From Rhodoferax sp. (GTDB lineage Bacteria; Pseudomonadota; Gammaproteobacteria; Burkholderiales; Burkholderiaceae_C): a stretch of 64,000 nt of DNA. The stretch covers positions 1 through 64,000 of the forward strand of contig JAUXWC010000205.1 in assembly GCA_030685025.1 (NCBI GenBank). The letters run 5' to 3'. The translations under genes were made by a program, and so were the position numbers. Under the pieces are notes generated by a model, which worked only from the letters and a program-made list of their open reading frames with translations, made no database searches and was not told the origin of the DNA. Positions 36,952-46,193 of the stretch are shown one piece after another (positions within the stretch are counted from its first letter, which is position 1; the number at the start of each line of letters is the position of its first letter).

Positions 36952-37590
36952 TCAGGGTGCCAGCCGCTCGCGCAACCAGCCGCCATCGGCGTTGGGCGTG
37001 TAACGCAGACGGTCATGCAGCCGGCTCTTGCGGCCTTGCCAGAATTGCCATTGCTCGGGCTGCAGGCGATAACCACCCCAATGGGGCGGACGTGGCGGCT
37101 GCAGCATGAACTGGGCCGCGTACCTGGCCGCATTGGCAACCAGCGCGGCGCGCCCGGAGATCACCTGGCTTTGCGGCGAGGCCCAGGCACCAATGCGCGA
37201 ATCGAGCGGTCGCGTGTGGAAGTAGGCGTCGCTCTCCTCATCGCTGACCTTGCGCACCACGCCTTCGATGCGGACCACACGTTCGAGTTCGACCCAATGG
37301 AACTGCAGGGCGGCAAACGGGTTGCCCGCCAATTCCTGGCCTTTGCGGCTGGCGTAGTTGGTGTACCAGACGAGGCCTTGTGCATCAAAGCCCTTGACCA
37401 GCACCACCCGGGTGCTTGGGCGCAGGTCGCTGCCCACGGTGGCCAGCGTCATGGCGTTGGGTTCGGGCAATTCGGCGGCGATGGCTTCATGCAGCCACTG
37501 GTCAAACTGCTGCATGGGGTCGCTGTGCGAGGCGTTTTCACTGAGCTCGTGGCGCTCGTAGCTCTTTCGAAGGTCGGCTATATTGGTCAT
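36952..37590 (-). CDS. pdxH: Pyridoxine/pyridoxamine 5'-phosphate oxidase
   Basis: 212 aa starting [39 protein letters not shown]-binding residues are in [32 protein letters not shown] and [23 protein letters not shown]; the C-terminal [14 protein letters not shown] is typical of PdxH. It makes pyridoxal 5'-phosphate in the cytoplasm. The frame stays open far upstream on the same strand, but that is antisense to xdhC and not protein-like. Divergent from xdhC, 54 nt apart. Confidence 0.96.
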   Translation of the reverse strand: MTNIADLRKSYERHELSENASHSDPMQQFDQWLHEAIAAELPEPNAMTLATVGSDLRPSTRVVLVKGFDAQGLVWYTNYASRKGQELAGNPFAALQFHWVELERVVRIEGVVRKVSDEESDAYFHTRPLDSRIGAWASPQSQVISGRAALVANAARYAAQFMLQPPRPPHWGGYRLQPEQWQFWQGRKSRLHDRLRYTPNADGGWLRERLAP

Positions 37591-37644
37591 GCCGGAAGTA
37601 TAGAAACAAGCGCATGCGGGGCCGTGCGAATCACGGAAAGCAAT

Positions 37645-38634
37645 ATGGAAAGCCTGGATTTGAGAGTGCTGGCCGACGCGCTCGCGTGGAAGGGTGCGGG
37701 CCATGCTGTGACCTTGGTGACGGTGGTGGAGACCTGGGGCAGCGCGCCACGCCCGCCTGGGGCCTTGCTGGCCGTGCGCGACGACGGTGTGGTGAGCGGT
37801 TCGGTCTCGGGCGGGTGTGTCGAAGACGACCTGATCGCCCGCACCAAGGCCGGGTTGCAGGGGCAGGTCGCGCAACCAAAGGCCACTGCCCACGCCGCTC
37901 CCAGCACCATCACCTATGGCGTGACCAAGGAGGAGGCGGCGCGTTTTGGCCTGCCTTGTGGCGGCACGCTGCGGCTGGTGCAGGAGCCGCTGCGCGAGGC
38001 GGACTGGGTCGAGCAATTGCTGGCGCGTACTGCGGCGCACGAGTTGGTGGCACGCACGCTCGTGCTTTCCACCGGGGCGGTGACCTTGGCGCGTGCGCAA
38101 CGCGGCCAGGCGATGGCGTTTGACGGCCACAGCCTGACAACGGTTTTTGGACCCAAGTGGCGCTTGCTGTTGGTGGGTGCCGGGCAACTGTCTCTGGCGG
38201 TGGCGCAGATGGCAACCATGCTCGACTTTGAAGTGATGATTTGCGACCCGCGCGACGAGTACGCCGCAACCCTGAACCTGGCCGCGCTGGGTGTGCGCCG
38301 CGTGCTGGGCATGCCCGACGATGCCGTGCGCGAACTCAAGCCCGACGCCCACACAGCCGTCGTGGCCCTGAGCCATGATCCCAAGCTCGACGACATGGCG
38401 CTGATGGAGGCCTTGAAGTCGGGTGCGTTCTATGTGGGTGCCTTGGGGTCGCGGCGCAACCAGGCCGCGCGCAAGCAGCGCCTGGCCGAGCATTTCGACG
38501 TGACCCCGGCCGAACTGGAACGCCTGCATGGTCCGGTCGGACTGGCCATTGATGCCAGGACCCCCGCCGAAATCGCGGTGTCGGTCGTGGCGCAGATGAT
38601 CATGGTCAAGAACGCCAGCGTGGTCGGCGCATGA
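37645..38634 (+). CDS. xdhC: XdhC/CoxI family molybdoenzyme maturation factor
   Basis: 329 aa. N-terminal XdhC_CoxI domain: [44 protein letters not shown]; the VSGGCVE motif is diagnostic. C-terminal XdhC Rossmann domain: [32 protein letters not shown] and [18 protein letters not shown]. Such proteins bind, sulfurate and insert molybdenum cofactor into xanthine-dehydrogenase/CO-dehydrogenase-type hydroxylases. No xdhA/B or cox genes lie in the window, so the client enzyme is elsewhere. The start at 37645 is preferred; the frame is open upstream. Confidence 0.92.
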   Translation: MESLDLRVLADALAWKGAGHAVTLVTVVETWGSAPRPPGALLAVRDDGVVSGSVSGGCVEDDLIARTKAGLQGQVAQPKATAHAAPSTITYGVTKEEAARFGLPCGGTLRLVQEPLREADWVEQLLARTAAHELVARTLVLSTGAVTLARAQRGQAMAFDGHSLTTVFGPKWRLLLVGAGQLSLAVAQMATMLDFEVMICDPRDEYAATLNLAALGVRRVLGMPDDAVRELKPDAHTAVVALSHDPKLDDMALMEALKSGAFYVGALGSRRNQAARKQRLAEHFDVTPAELERLHGPVGLAIDARTPAEIAVSVVAQMIMVKNASVVGA

Positions 38635-38636
38635 GC

Positions 38637-38760
38637 GCCGCGCCGGGCCGCCCCCAAGCAAGCTCGCACCGCAGTGCGCAGCACGGAGGTATTCCTGAGA
38701 CTGCCGCGCCGGGCCGCCCCAAGCAAGCTCGCACCGCAGTGCGCAGCACGAAGGTACTCC
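38637..38760. repeat. Tandem 59/58-bp direct repeat between xdhC and the MocA-like gene
   Basis: Copy 1 (38637-38695) and copy 2 (38703-38760) differ by two substitutions and one C. Each carries GCCGCGCCGGGCCGCCCC, AAGCAAGCTCGCACCGCAG and a final TACTCC/TATTCC. It fills almost the whole gap between two genes that normally work together. From memory, similar units are dispersed in Comamonadaceae genomes. Confidence 0.85.
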
Positions 38761-38761
38761 A

Positions 38762-39319
38762 GTGAACGAACCAACCGTGATCGTGCTCGCATCGGGGCGG
38801 GGTGAGCGTTTCCGGGAATCGGGTGGCGGCACACACAAGCTGCACGCCCTGTTGGGCGACAAGTCGGTGCTGACGCACACCCTTGACGCCGTGCGCGCCA
38901 GTGGCCTGCCTTGGCATCTGGAGGACACCGGACATGCTGGCATGGGCGACTCGATCTCCGCTGCGGTGCGCGCCACGCCCGAGGCGCATGGCTGGCTGAT
39001 ACTGCCCGGCGATTTGCCGCTGGTGCGGCCTGACACTTTGCGTCGGGTGGCACAGGCGCTGCAGGCGCATGCTGCAGTGGTGCCCGTCTTTCAAGGGCAG
39101 CGCGGGCATCCGGTCGGATTTGCCCAAAGCTGTGGTCCCGCACTGGCGGCGCTGGCGGGGGAGCGTGGGGCAGTCGGTGTGGCACGTGCCAATACTGCCG
39201 TCGAAATTGAGGTGACCGATGAAGGCTGCGTGACCGATGTAGACACCTTGGCGGACCTCAACCGTGCCAAGCAGTTGCTGGCGAGCAGGGCCGGCACGCA
39301 AGTGCCCGGGCAAGGCTGA
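38762..39319 (+). CDS. MocA/MobA-like nucleotidyltransferase
   Basis: 185 aa from a GTG start 2 nt after the tandem repeat. NTP-binding N-terminus [32 protein letters not shown] and the acidic metal site [17 protein letters not shown], then [20 protein letters not shown] and a DVDTLADL end. This is the MobA-like NTP transferase fold, most likely CTP:molybdopterin cytidylyltransferase, which would supply the cytosine form of the cofactor used by XdhC clients. The basis is sequence pattern and the neighbouring xdhC. Confidence 0.85.
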   Translation: MNEPTVIVLASGRGERFRESGGGTHKLHALLGDKSVLTHTLDAVRASGLPWHLEDTGHAGMGDSISAAVRATPEAHGWLILPGDLPLVRPDTLRRVAQALQAHAAVVPVFQGQRGHPVGFAQSCGPALAALAGERGAVGVARANTAVEIEVTDEGCVTDVDTLADLNRAKQLLASRAGTQVPGQG

Positions 39320-39461
39320 ATACGGTTGTTGATTCATTCCCCTGCTTCTGCAATCCGTCCGACTGCGCTAGCCTGAGCGCTGCTTGGGCGTTAATCTGAC
39401 AAGCATTCCAGCGCGATCACCCGATTGCGCAGCCCTCAATCCGCAGCAAGTGGTCCGCATC

Positions 39462-41429
39462 ATGTTCAAGGCAATAGGCGATCTCATCTACAAAACCCCC
39501 TGGTGGGGTTTGATACTTGGCGGCGTACTCACCCTGGGATTGCTCGTGATGTTCGCCCTGCCCATTCACGTGATCCGGCTGACCGATAGCGGTTCGACGC
39601 CGGCCGAGAACCGTGCCATCCAGCGCGAGATCAACCTGGCCTTTGGTGACCGGGCGCTCAATCTGGCCAAGGGTGTGGTTAGCGCCATCAAGGAGCGGAC
39701 CACCGAGCCGGAGCGTCAGCGCGAACTCGACCGCGCCTTGGCCGAGATCGAGCGGGCCCGCCAGGAGTTGATCCGCGCCGAGAACCATGTCAACGAGGCG
39801 GTCAGGGAGAACGCCCGCGAGGCTGCGGACTCGGCGCTGGAGACCGCCACGAACGCGGCCGAGTCGGCGTTGGAGGCGGCAGTGCAAGCCCGCGAGGCGG
39901 TGGAGGAAGCCAAGAACGACGCGATGGAACGCTTGCGCGACAAGGGTGTTGACGTCAGCATCGCCCTGAAAACGTTCGAGCAATTGGTAGTCTCGGCACG
40001 TGACAATGAACAGGCGGCACGCGAGTCCTTGGCAGCCATGCGCGCCGTGCGGCGCGAAGGTGACCATGCCGTTCGCCCGGCCATACCGCCGCCACTCGTG
40101 GCGCCCCAGGCGCCTGGCGCACCGGCGCTGGTACTGCCGCCCGAGGTTCGGGGCGACATCCGCGCCAAGATCGGCAGCGACGTCTGGCGGGTGGCGGTCG
40201 GTTCGGCCTTGATACTGGCGTTCATGCCGCTGTTCATCGTGTTGTTGATCGTCAAGTTGTTCATCGGCCGGTCGCGTCGCGCCCTGGCCCTGGCTGATCG
40301 CAAGACCCGCGAGGCCGAGCAAAGTGATGTCAGCCGCCAGGTAACCGAGGCGCGGCTGCAGGCCCTGCAGGCGCAGGTCGAACCGCATTTCCTGTACAAC
40401 ACCCTGGCGAATGTGCAGGCCCTCAACGAGGTCGATCCGCCAGCGGCCAACCAGATGGTCGGCCACCTGATTGAGTACCTGCGGGCGTCCTTGCCCAAGA
40501 TGCGCGAGAGCACCTCCACGGTGGGGCAGGAACTCGATTTGGTGCGCGCTTACCTCAACATCCTTCAGATGCGCATGGGTTCACGTCTGGTGTTTGACAT
40601 CAACGCCCCGGTTGACGTGCTGGCGTGTGCCTTTCCGCCGATGATGCTGCCGTCGCTGGTGGAAAACGCCATCAAACACGGCCTGGAGCCGCAACGCGAG
40701 GGCGGCCGCATAGAAGTCCTGGTGGATCGCTTGCCGGAGAGCGGCGGCGAGAGCCTTCGCGTTCAGGTCAGGGATACTGGCAGGGGTTTGTCAGATACGC
40801 CCGTGCAGGCTGGTGGCGGCGTGGGTCTGACCAACTTGCGTGAGCGCCTGCAAGCTATTTACGGTGCCAAGGGGCGTTTCTCTCTGGTATCCAATGAACC
40901 AAAAGGCGCGGTGGCCATGATCGAAGTGCCGCTGCAAACCAGTGCCCAGTACCAGTCGGAGCAAGGCCAGGGCAACAACCCGGTCGCGGTGGCAGCGTCG
41001 CCCATGGTGCGGCCCAAGGGGTGGCGGCGCGTCTGGTACGCCACCAGCAAGACGCACAGTGTGTGGGCCACGCTGCTGGCGCGTCTGTTCATCGTTTTGA
41101 TGATCGGGCTAGCGGGCCTGTTGTTACTGGCCTTCGTTGGGTTGGTGACGGGGTGGTTGCCGGTGCATTTGGGTGACCTGCAACTCGACGGAATCGAAGG
41201 GCTGGCCATCGGATCGGTGGGCTTGTTGATTGGTTTTGGTGCCATGGCCCTGGCGCTGGCGATTGCGGTGGCGGTGCTCTATGGATTGGGCTTTCTGTTC
41301 GCGGCGCTGCTGGTCTTCGTTCCGACGGTGATCCTGATCTTTCTGTTCCCGATGCTGTCCCCATTCATCCTGATCGGCTTGGGGTTGTGGTGGCTGTTCA
41401 AGCGGCGGCGCGTCCGAAATACGGCTTGA
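39462..41429 (+). CDS. LytS-type sensor histidine kinase with periplasmic coiled coil and C-terminal membrane domain
   Basis: 655 aa. TM1 near residues 16-34; a long Ala/Glu/Arg-rich helical periplasmic region (about 50-200: REAADSALETATNAAESALEAAVQAREAVEEAKNDAMERL); Pro-rich linker; TM2 about 244-268. His_kinase domain: LQALQAQVEPHFLYNTLANVQAL with His309, then ATPase motifs LVENAIKHGLEPQ and VRDTGRGL. Unusually, a further region with at least three membrane segments follows (about 536-645: LLARLFIVLMIGLAGLLLLAFVGL, AIGSVGLLIGFGAMALALAIAVAVLYGLGFLFAALLVFVPTVILIFLF). Start at 39462. It pairs with the LytTR regulator 18 nt downstream. Confidence 0.9.
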   Translation: MFKAIGDLIYKTPWWGLILGGVLTLGLLVMFALPIHVIRLTDSGSTPAENRAIQREINLAFGDRALNLAKGVVSAIKERTTEPERQRELDRALAEIERARQELIRAENHVNEAVRENAREAADSALETATNAAESALEAAVQAREAVEEAKNDAMERLRDKGVDVSIALKTFEQLVVSARDNEQAARESLAAMRAVRREGDHAVRPAIPPPLVAPQAPGAPALVLPPEVRGDIRAKIGSDVWRVAVGSALILAFMPLFIVLLIVKLFIGRSRRALALADRKTREAEQSDVSRQVTEARLQALQAQVEPHFLYNTLANVQALNEVDPPAANQMVGHLIEYLRASLPKMRESTSTVGQELDLVRAYLNILQMRMGSRLVFDINAPVDVLACAFPPMMLPSLVENAIKHGLEPQREGGRIEVLVDRLPESGGESLRVQVRDTGRGLSDTPVQAGGGVGLTNLRERLQAIYGAKGRFSLVSNEPKGAVAMIEVPLQTSAQYQSEQGQGNNPVAVAASPMVRPKGWRRVWYATSKTHSVWATLLARLFIVLMIGLAGLLLLAFVGLVTGWLPVHLGDLQLDGIEGLAIGSVGLLIGFGAMALALAIAVAVLYGLGFLFAALLVFVPTVILIFLFPMLSPFILIGLGLWWLFKRRRVRNTA

Positions 41430-41447
41430 ACCTGCGAAACTACGGTT

Positions 41448-42218
41448 ATGAACTACACCGCCGTGATTGCTGAAGACGAACCCATTCTGCGTGCCCAACT
41501 CAAAGCCAAACTCGCCAGAATGTGGCCAGAATTGAACGTTGTCGCCGATGTCGGGGACGGCGAAGCCGCACTGGAGGCGATTGACGAACACCGTCCGCAA
41601 CTGGCGTTCCTGGACATCCAGATGCCCGAAATGACCGGGGTCGAAGTGGCCAAGAGCCTGGCTGCCAACCGCGACCTTCGTTGCCACGTGGTGTTTGTCA
41701 CGGCTTTCGACCAGTATGCGGTGCAGGCCTTCGAAGCCAATGCGGTGGACTATGTCTTGAAACCCTATTCGGACGAACGCCTGCAAGCCGCCGTGGCGCG
41801 TTTGAAAGAGCGCTTGTCGGTAGTGCCAGCGCCGACCCAAGACCTGGACACGCTGGTGGCGCGCCTGTCGGCCAAGCTCAACCCAGCGGGCGAGCGGCTG
41901 AAATGGATCAAGGCCAGCGTTGGCACGCAACTGCGCCTGATTCCCATCGATGATGTGTTGTTCTTTCAGTCCGACGAAAAGTACACCCTGGTGGCCACCC
42001 GGGACCTCGACACCCTGATTCGCACGCCGATCAAGGAGATCCTCGATGGCCTGGACGGCAACAAGTTCTGGCAGATTCACCGCTCCACGATCGTCAACGC
42101 CACCGCCGTCGACGTGGTGACCCGCGATTTTCGGGGCCAGGCTTGCGTGAAGATCAAGGGTCGACCGGAAAACCTGGTAGTGAGCCGACCGTTTTCGCAC
42201 TTGTTCAAGCAGATGTAG
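41448..42218 (+). CDS. LytTR family response regulator
   Basis: 256 aa. Receiver domain with LAFLDIQMPEMTGVEVAK (phospho-acceptor Asp about 57) and Lys in NAVDYVLKPYSDERL; C-terminal LytTR DNA-binding domain (WIKASVGTQLRLIPIDDVLFFQSDEKYTLVAT ... FWQIHRSTIVNATAVD). It is encoded immediately after the LytS-type kinase, so they form a two-component system. Target genes are not visible. Confidence 0.95.
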   Translation: MNYTAVIAEDEPILRAQLKAKLARMWPELNVVADVGDGEAALEAIDEHRPQLAFLDIQMPEMTGVEVAKSLAANRDLRCHVVFVTAFDQYAVQAFEANAVDYVLKPYSDERLQAAVARLKERLSVVPAPTQDLDTLVARLSAKLNPAGERLKWIKASVGTQLRLIPIDDVLFFQSDEKYTLVATRDLDTLIRTPIKEILDGLDGNKFWQIHRSTIVNATAVDVVTRDFRGQACVKIKGRPENLVVSRPFSHLFKQM

Positions 42219-42291
42219 TGCTGCCGAGTTTGGTAACCGATTTGTAACGCCGCCTGCACACTGGTGGGGGATTCAGCGTTACCATGGCGTC

Positions 42292-42306
42292 TGTAATTTA
42301 GTTACC
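42292..42306 (+). promoter_or_regulatory. HexR-like operator candidate upstream of edd
   Basis: TGTAATTTAGTTACC matches the reported HexR pattern (TGTAAT, 3 nt, ATTACA) at 10 of 12 arm positions and ends 8 nt before the edd start. Further GTTAC/GTAAC half-sites lie at 42229-42237, 42242-42248 and 42278-42284. HexR binding is inference; no hexR gene is in the window. Confidence 0.4.
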
Positions 42307-42314
42307 AAAAGCCG

Positions 42315-44162
42315 ATGAAACCAATTTCAGGCGTTGTCGCCGTTACCCGTCGTATTCAAGAGCGCAGCGCCGCCATCCGCAACGACTACTTGCGTCGTGT
42401 CGAAGCAACGATCAATCGCAAACCCGGTGCTGAGCGGCTGGGCTGCGCCAACGTGGCGCATGCCTTTGCCGGGCTGCCGAGCAACGACAAGTTCAAAGTG
42501 GTGGTTGAGCGCGCGCCCAATATCGCTATTGTCAACGCCTACAACGACGTGTTGTCCGCGCACGCGCCGATGCAGCGCTATCCGGAGCTGATCAAGGTTG
42601 AAGCGCGCAGGCTCGGCGCCACCGCGCAGGTCGCGGGCGGCGTGCCGGCCATGTGTGATGGCGTGACCCAGGGTACGCCCGGCATGGAGCTAAGCCTGTT
42701 CTCGCGCGATGTGATTGCCATGGCCACCGCAGTCTCGCTTAGCCATGACGTGTTTGACGCCGCCTTGATGCTGGGGGTGTGCGACAAGATCGTGCCGGGC
42801 CTGTTGATTGGCGCCTTGCACTTTGGCCACCTGCCGACCGTGTTTGTGCCGGCCGGCCCGATGACCTCGGGTTTGTCCAACAACGACAAGGCCAAGGTAC
42901 GCGAGCAGGCGGCGCAGGGCCGGGTGGGGCGCGCCGAACTGCTGGCGGCCGAGAGTGCGGCCTATCATGGCCCCGGCACCTGCACTTTCTATGGCACGGC
43001 CAACAGCAATCAGATGTTGCTCGAAGCCATGGGCCTGCATGTGCCAGGCACCGCCTTTGTCAATCCGGGTGCGGCGATGCGCGACGAGTTGACGCGGGAA
43101 GCTGTGCGCACGGCGCTGGCCATCGTCAACCCCGCGCGCCAGGTTGCCGGGCAAACACGTGGCGGCCAGTTTGCGCCAATCGGTCGGGTGGTGGACGAGC
43201 GCTGCATTGTCAACGCCATGGTGGCCTTGCTCGCTACGGGGGGCTCCACCAATCATCTGATTCATTGGGTGGCGGTGGCGCGCGCGGCCGGGATTCTGAT
43301 TGACTGGGATGACTTCTCCGATTTGTCCAAGGTGGTGCCCTTGCTGGCGCGGGTCTACCCCAATGGCAGTGCCGACATCAACCAGTTTCAGTCCGCGGGC
43401 GGACCGGGCTTTGTGATTCGCGAATTGTTGGACGCCGGTTACATGCACGCCGACGTGCTGACCGCACGCGCCGGCGGCTTGCGTGAATACGCCCGCGTGC
43501 CGGTGCAGGATGGTGACGTGCTGCGCTGGGATGACCCGGGGGCCAGCCGTGACGAAGCGGTGCTGCGCCCGGCGGCGCGGCCGTTCAGTGCGACCGGCGG
43601 CTTGAAGCTCTTGCAAGGCAAGCTCGGGCGCAGCGTGATCAAGGTATCGGCTGTGCCGGACGATCGGCATGTGATCGAGGCGCCGTGTCGGGTATTCGAC
43701 TCGCAGGAGGGCCTGCATGCCGCGTTTGAGGCGGGCGAGCTCGATTGCGATGTGGTCTGTGTGGTGCGCTGGCAAGGGCCGCAGGCCAATGGCATGCCCG
43801 AGTTGCACAAACTCACCCCCCCGTTGGCGGTTTTGCAGGGCAAGGGGTTCAAGGTGGCGCTGGTCACCGATGGGCGCATGAGTGGTGCCTCCGGCAAGGT
43901 GCCTGCGGCCATTCATGTGTCGCCCGAGGCGGCGGCCGGTGGGCCGCTGGCCAAGGTTCTCGATGGCGATGTGATTCGGCTGGATGCCGATGCCGGTACG
44001 CTTGACGTGCTGGTGGACGATGCCGCTTGGGCGGCACGCCCGCTTGTGACCATGCCGCGGGCGCTGATCGCCGCCAACGGTCTGGGCATGGGGCGCGAAC
44101 TGTTTGCGGGCATGCGGCGCGGTGCGCTGGCGGCCGAGCAGGGTGCCTGCACGTGGTTGTGA
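42315..44162 (+). CDS. edd: 6-phosphogluconate dehydratase
   Basis: 615 aa, IlvD/Edd family with a [4Fe-4S] cluster. [49 protein letters not shown] (cluster Cys), [48 protein letters not shown] and [25 protein letters not shown] are family motifs. It makes 2-keto-3-deoxy-6-phosphogluconate in the Entner-Doudoroff pathway. It is followed after 22 nt by eda. Length is normal for Edd and longer than IlvD. Confidence 0.96.
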   Translation: MKPISGVVAVTRRIQERSAAIRNDYLRRVEATINRKPGAERLGCANVAHAFAGLPSNDKFKVVVERAPNIAIVNAYNDVLSAHAPMQRYPELIKVEARRLGATAQVAGGVPAMCDGVTQGTPGMELSLFSRDVIAMATAVSLSHDVFDAALMLGVCDKIVPGLLIGALHFGHLPTVFVPAGPMTSGLSNNDKAKVREQAAQGRVGRAELLAAESAAYHGPGTCTFYGTANSNQMLLEAMGLHVPGTAFVNPGAAMRDELTREAVRTALAIVNPARQVAGQTRGGQFAPIGRVVDERCIVNAMVALLATGGSTNHLIHWVAVARAAGILIDWDDFSDLSKVVPLLARVYPNGSADINQFQSAGGPGFVIRELLDAGYMHADVLTARAGGLREYARVPVQDGDVLRWDDPGASRDEAVLRPAARPFSATGGLKLLQGKLGRSVIKVSAVPDDRHVIEAPCRVFDSQEGLHAAFEAGELDCDVVCVVRWQGPQANGMPELHKLTPPLAVLQGKGFKVALVTDGRMSGASGKVPAAIHVSPEAAAGGPLAKVLDGDVIRLDADAGTLDVLVDDAAWAARPLVTMPRALIAANGLGMGRELFAGMRRGALAAEQGACTWL

Positions 44163-44184
44163 TGCTTGGAAAAACACGAGGCTG

Positions 44185-44829
44185 ATGATGGACAACTTGA
44201 CTGCCCTGCAAGTGATGCAGCACGCGCCGGTGATTCCGGTGATGGTATTGAACGATGTGGACCATGCGGTGCCCCTGGCGCGCGCGCTGGTGGCCGGGGG
44301 CGTGCGCATGCTGGAGGTGACTCTTCGCACCCGCCAGGCGCTGGCCTGCATCGAGGCGATTGCCAAAGAGGTGCCGCAAGCGGTGGTGGGAGCGGGTACG
44401 GTGCGCACCCGAGCCGACGCGCAAGCCGCCGCCATGGCGGGCGCGCGTTTCGCCGTCAGTCCGGGCTATACGCCCGCCGTGGGCCAGGCGTGCCGCGATG
44501 TCGGCTTGGCACTGCTGCCCGGCGTGGCCACCAGCAGCGAGATCCTCCTGGCGCAGGAAGACGGCTTTAGTGAGTTGAAGTTTTTCCCGGCCATGCAGGC
44601 CGGTGGTGCGGCCATGCTCAAAGCCTGGAGCGGACCGTTTTGGGATGTCCGGTTCTGCCCGACTGGCGGTGTGACCTTGCAGAACGCGCCGGAACTGCTG
44701 GCCTTGCCTAACGTGGTCTGTGTCGGCGGCTCGTGGCTGGTTCCGGGGGATGCGGTGGTTTCGGGCGACTGGGCCCGTATCACGCATCTGGCCGCTGACA
44801 CCAAGCGCCTGCTGGTCAACCAAACCTGA
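44185..44829 (+). CDS. eda: 2-dehydro-3-deoxyphosphogluconate aldolase
   Basis: 214 aa (or 213 from the ATG at 44188). KDPG aldolase TIM barrel: PVIPVMVLNDVDHAVPLARALVAGGVRMLEVTLRT with the catalytic Glu, VGAGTVRTRADAQAAAMAGARFAVSPGYTP, Schiff-base Lys about 132 in SELKFFPAMQAGG, FCPTGGVTLQNAPELLALPNVVCVGGSWL. It cleaves KDPG to pyruvate and glyceraldehyde-3-phosphate. It lies directly downstream of edd in one operon, ended by dispersed repeat copy D. Confidence 0.96.
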   Translation: MMDNLTALQVMQHAPVIPVMVLNDVDHAVPLARALVAGGVRMLEVTLRTRQALACIEAIAKEVPQAVVGAGTVRTRADAQAAAMAGARFAVSPGYTPAVGQACRDVGLALLPGVATSSEILLAQEDGFSELKFFPAMQAGGAAMLKAWSGPFWDVRFCPTGGVTLQNAPELLALPNVVCVGGSWLVPGDAVVSGDWARITHLAADTKRLLVNQT

Positions 44830-44830
44830 A

Positions 44831-44877
44831 GCCTTGCGGGACAGACCTTCGCTGCGCGACGCTCTGTCCACAATTCA
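44831..44877 (+). repeat. Dispersed hairpin repeat, copy D
   Basis: GCCTTGCGGGACAGACC ... GCTCTGTCC; GGACAGA (44839-44845) pairs with TCTGTCC (44863-44869). It lies between the convergent 3' ends of eda and the DUF2807 gene, where it may act as a bidirectional terminator. Confidence 0.75.
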
Positions 44878-45651
44878 ACCGTCTATCTTTGGCGTGTTGC
44901 CGAGTTTTTTGATCCGTCCGGACCCCGCCACCGATTGGCTGACGGAAGCGTCGCCGTAATATCCGACGTCGCCTGAGCCCGCGATGCTCACAGTGAGCGC
45001 CTGACTCGCCCACACCTGGGCGTTGCCTGAGCCGGCAATGCTGAGCTTGACATGCTTGGCGGCCAAGGTTGAAGTCTTGAGGTCGCCCGAACCGGCAATG
45101 CTGGAGCGGACCGAGTCCGCCCGGCCACCCGCGAAAAAGTCGCCATTGCCAGTGATCGACACACTCAGGCTATCGACATCCAGGCTGTCGATATGGATGT
45201 CGCCCGAGCCAGAGATACGCGTCGTCAGGCTGCTGGATTTGAGCTTGGCGGCGCGGATGTTCCCCGAGCCAGATACGGCCAGACTCTCCACCAGACGCGC
45301 ATGGATGGTGAACCTGAGTGTTTTCGGCTTGATCGCGGTGAAGCGCTGCGCCATGCGGATCTTGAGTTGTTCATTCTCAACGACGGTCTCGATCAAAGGT
45401 GCGATGTTGTCATCGGTCTCGATCAACACACCTTCGGATTCGCCCTGAACCACTTCAACGCTGGCGGGCAACTCCAGCGCGATGCCCTTGAAACCAGACA
45501 CCTGGCGTTGCACTTTGGTGACCTGCCCGGAGCCCGTGACTCGGGTCCCCGGCGTCCAGTCCCAAGCCTGGGCGGGGGCACCGAGCAGGGCCAGGGAACC
45601 GGCGAGGGTCAAGGCGGCGATGGTTTTCAAAGGGGTGAAGTGGATTGGCAT
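44875..45651 (-). CDS. Exported DUF2807 (head GIN domain) repeat protein
   Basis: 258 aa; start at 45651 (MPIHFTPLKTIAALTLAGSLALLGAPAQAWD, signal peptide); a TTG four codons upstream is also possible. DUF2807 domain: VSGFKGIALELPASVEVVQGESEGVLIETDDNIAPLIETVVENEQLKI, then six repeats ending SGSGNI, SGSGDI, TGNGDF, AGSGDL, AGSGNA, AGSGDV, AGSGRI, the parallel beta-helix of this family. These are secreted or surface-associated proteins of unclear role. It lies downstream of the small exported protein gene at 45697-45906, with 45 nt between. Confidence 0.88.
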   Translation of the reverse strand: MPIHFTPLKTIAALTLAGSLALLGAPAQAWDWTPGTRVTGSGQVTKVQRQVSGFKGIALELPASVEVVQGESEGVLIETDDNIAPLIETVVENEQLKIRMAQRFTAIKPKTLRFTIHARLVESLAVSGSGNIRAAKLKSSSLTTRISGSGDIHIDSLDVDSLSVSITGNGDFFAGGRADSVRSSIAGSGDLKTSTLAAKHVKLSIAGSGNAQVWASQALTVSIAGSGDVGYYGDASVSQSVAGSGRIKKLGNTPKIDG

Positions 45652-45696
45652 GGCGTTTTTCAATGAAGATGTTCAAGAAGAGAGGGCCACGCTGGT

Positions 45697-45906
45697 TTAT
45701 GCGCGCCGAGCCGAGATCACCACGCGCGGCAGGGTCACCTGCTTGGCGACACCATCAGCCTTGACCCATTGGGACACCGTGGTGGCCTGCGGGGACTTGG
45801 CAAGTTGGTCGAAGCCAATCAGCATGGCACCGTTCAGGCTCATCGTGATGGCGGCAGCAGCGGCAAGACTGACGACGCTGAAGTGGCGAGTAGGGGTGTA
45901 AGACAT
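45697..45906 (-). CDS. Small exported protein of a GxML-x-GFD family, copy 2
   Basis: 69 aa: MSYTPTRHFSVVSLAAAAAITMSLNGAMLIGFDQLAKSPQATTVSQWVKADGVAKQVTLPRVVISARRA. A hydrophobic N-terminal segment is followed by NGAMLIGFDQLA, closely matching HGTMLWGFDGIA of the 76-aa protein at 36647-36877. A strong GGAGAAG ribosome site lies 5 nt upstream. It precedes the DUF2807 gene and may be co-transcribed. Function unknown. Confidence 0.65.
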   Translation of the reverse strand: MSYTPTRHFSVVSLAAAAAITMSLNGAMLIGFDQLAKSPQATTVSQWVKADGVAKQVTLPRVVISARRA

Positions 45907-46161
45907 TTTGCTTCTCCGGTTGGCGGGTCGTATCGACCTGATGAGCGAACTATAGGAACAGCGTGGCTCGAGTGCCAGGAGCTTGCGACCAACTGCAGCC
46001 TGTCGCGAGGAGGGGTCAATTTGGCAGCTTGACTGGTGTGGTGATTTGGCAGCGAACGGCTCTACTGTCCCTGCGCCATGACCCCTGCGGCCGTCCGGCG
46101 GGTGTCCTGATCGCGCTTCCTCGCTACCGAGTGTCTGGCCGATCGTTCACAAAAAAAGTGA

Positions 46162-46189
46162 TTGCAAGAGCCAAGAAAACGGGTATATT
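46162..46189 (+). promoter_or_regulatory. Sigma70-type promoter of the glycan locus
   Basis: TTGCAA (46162-46167) and TATATT (46184-46189) are separated by 16 nt. The predicted start site (about 46196) falls in the palindromic operator. Confidence 0.65.
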
Positions 46190-46193
46190 CCGA

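Noticed and set aside
37591..39036. N-terminal extension of pdxH
   Set aside because: PdxH is about 212 aa and starts [12 protein letters not shown]; the extension is antisense to xdhC and the tandem repeat.
46019..46053. Two ATTTGGCAGC copies upstream of the LacI promoter
   Set aside because: Only 10 bp, 25 nt apart, with no dyad symmetry and no clear promoter relation; could be chance.
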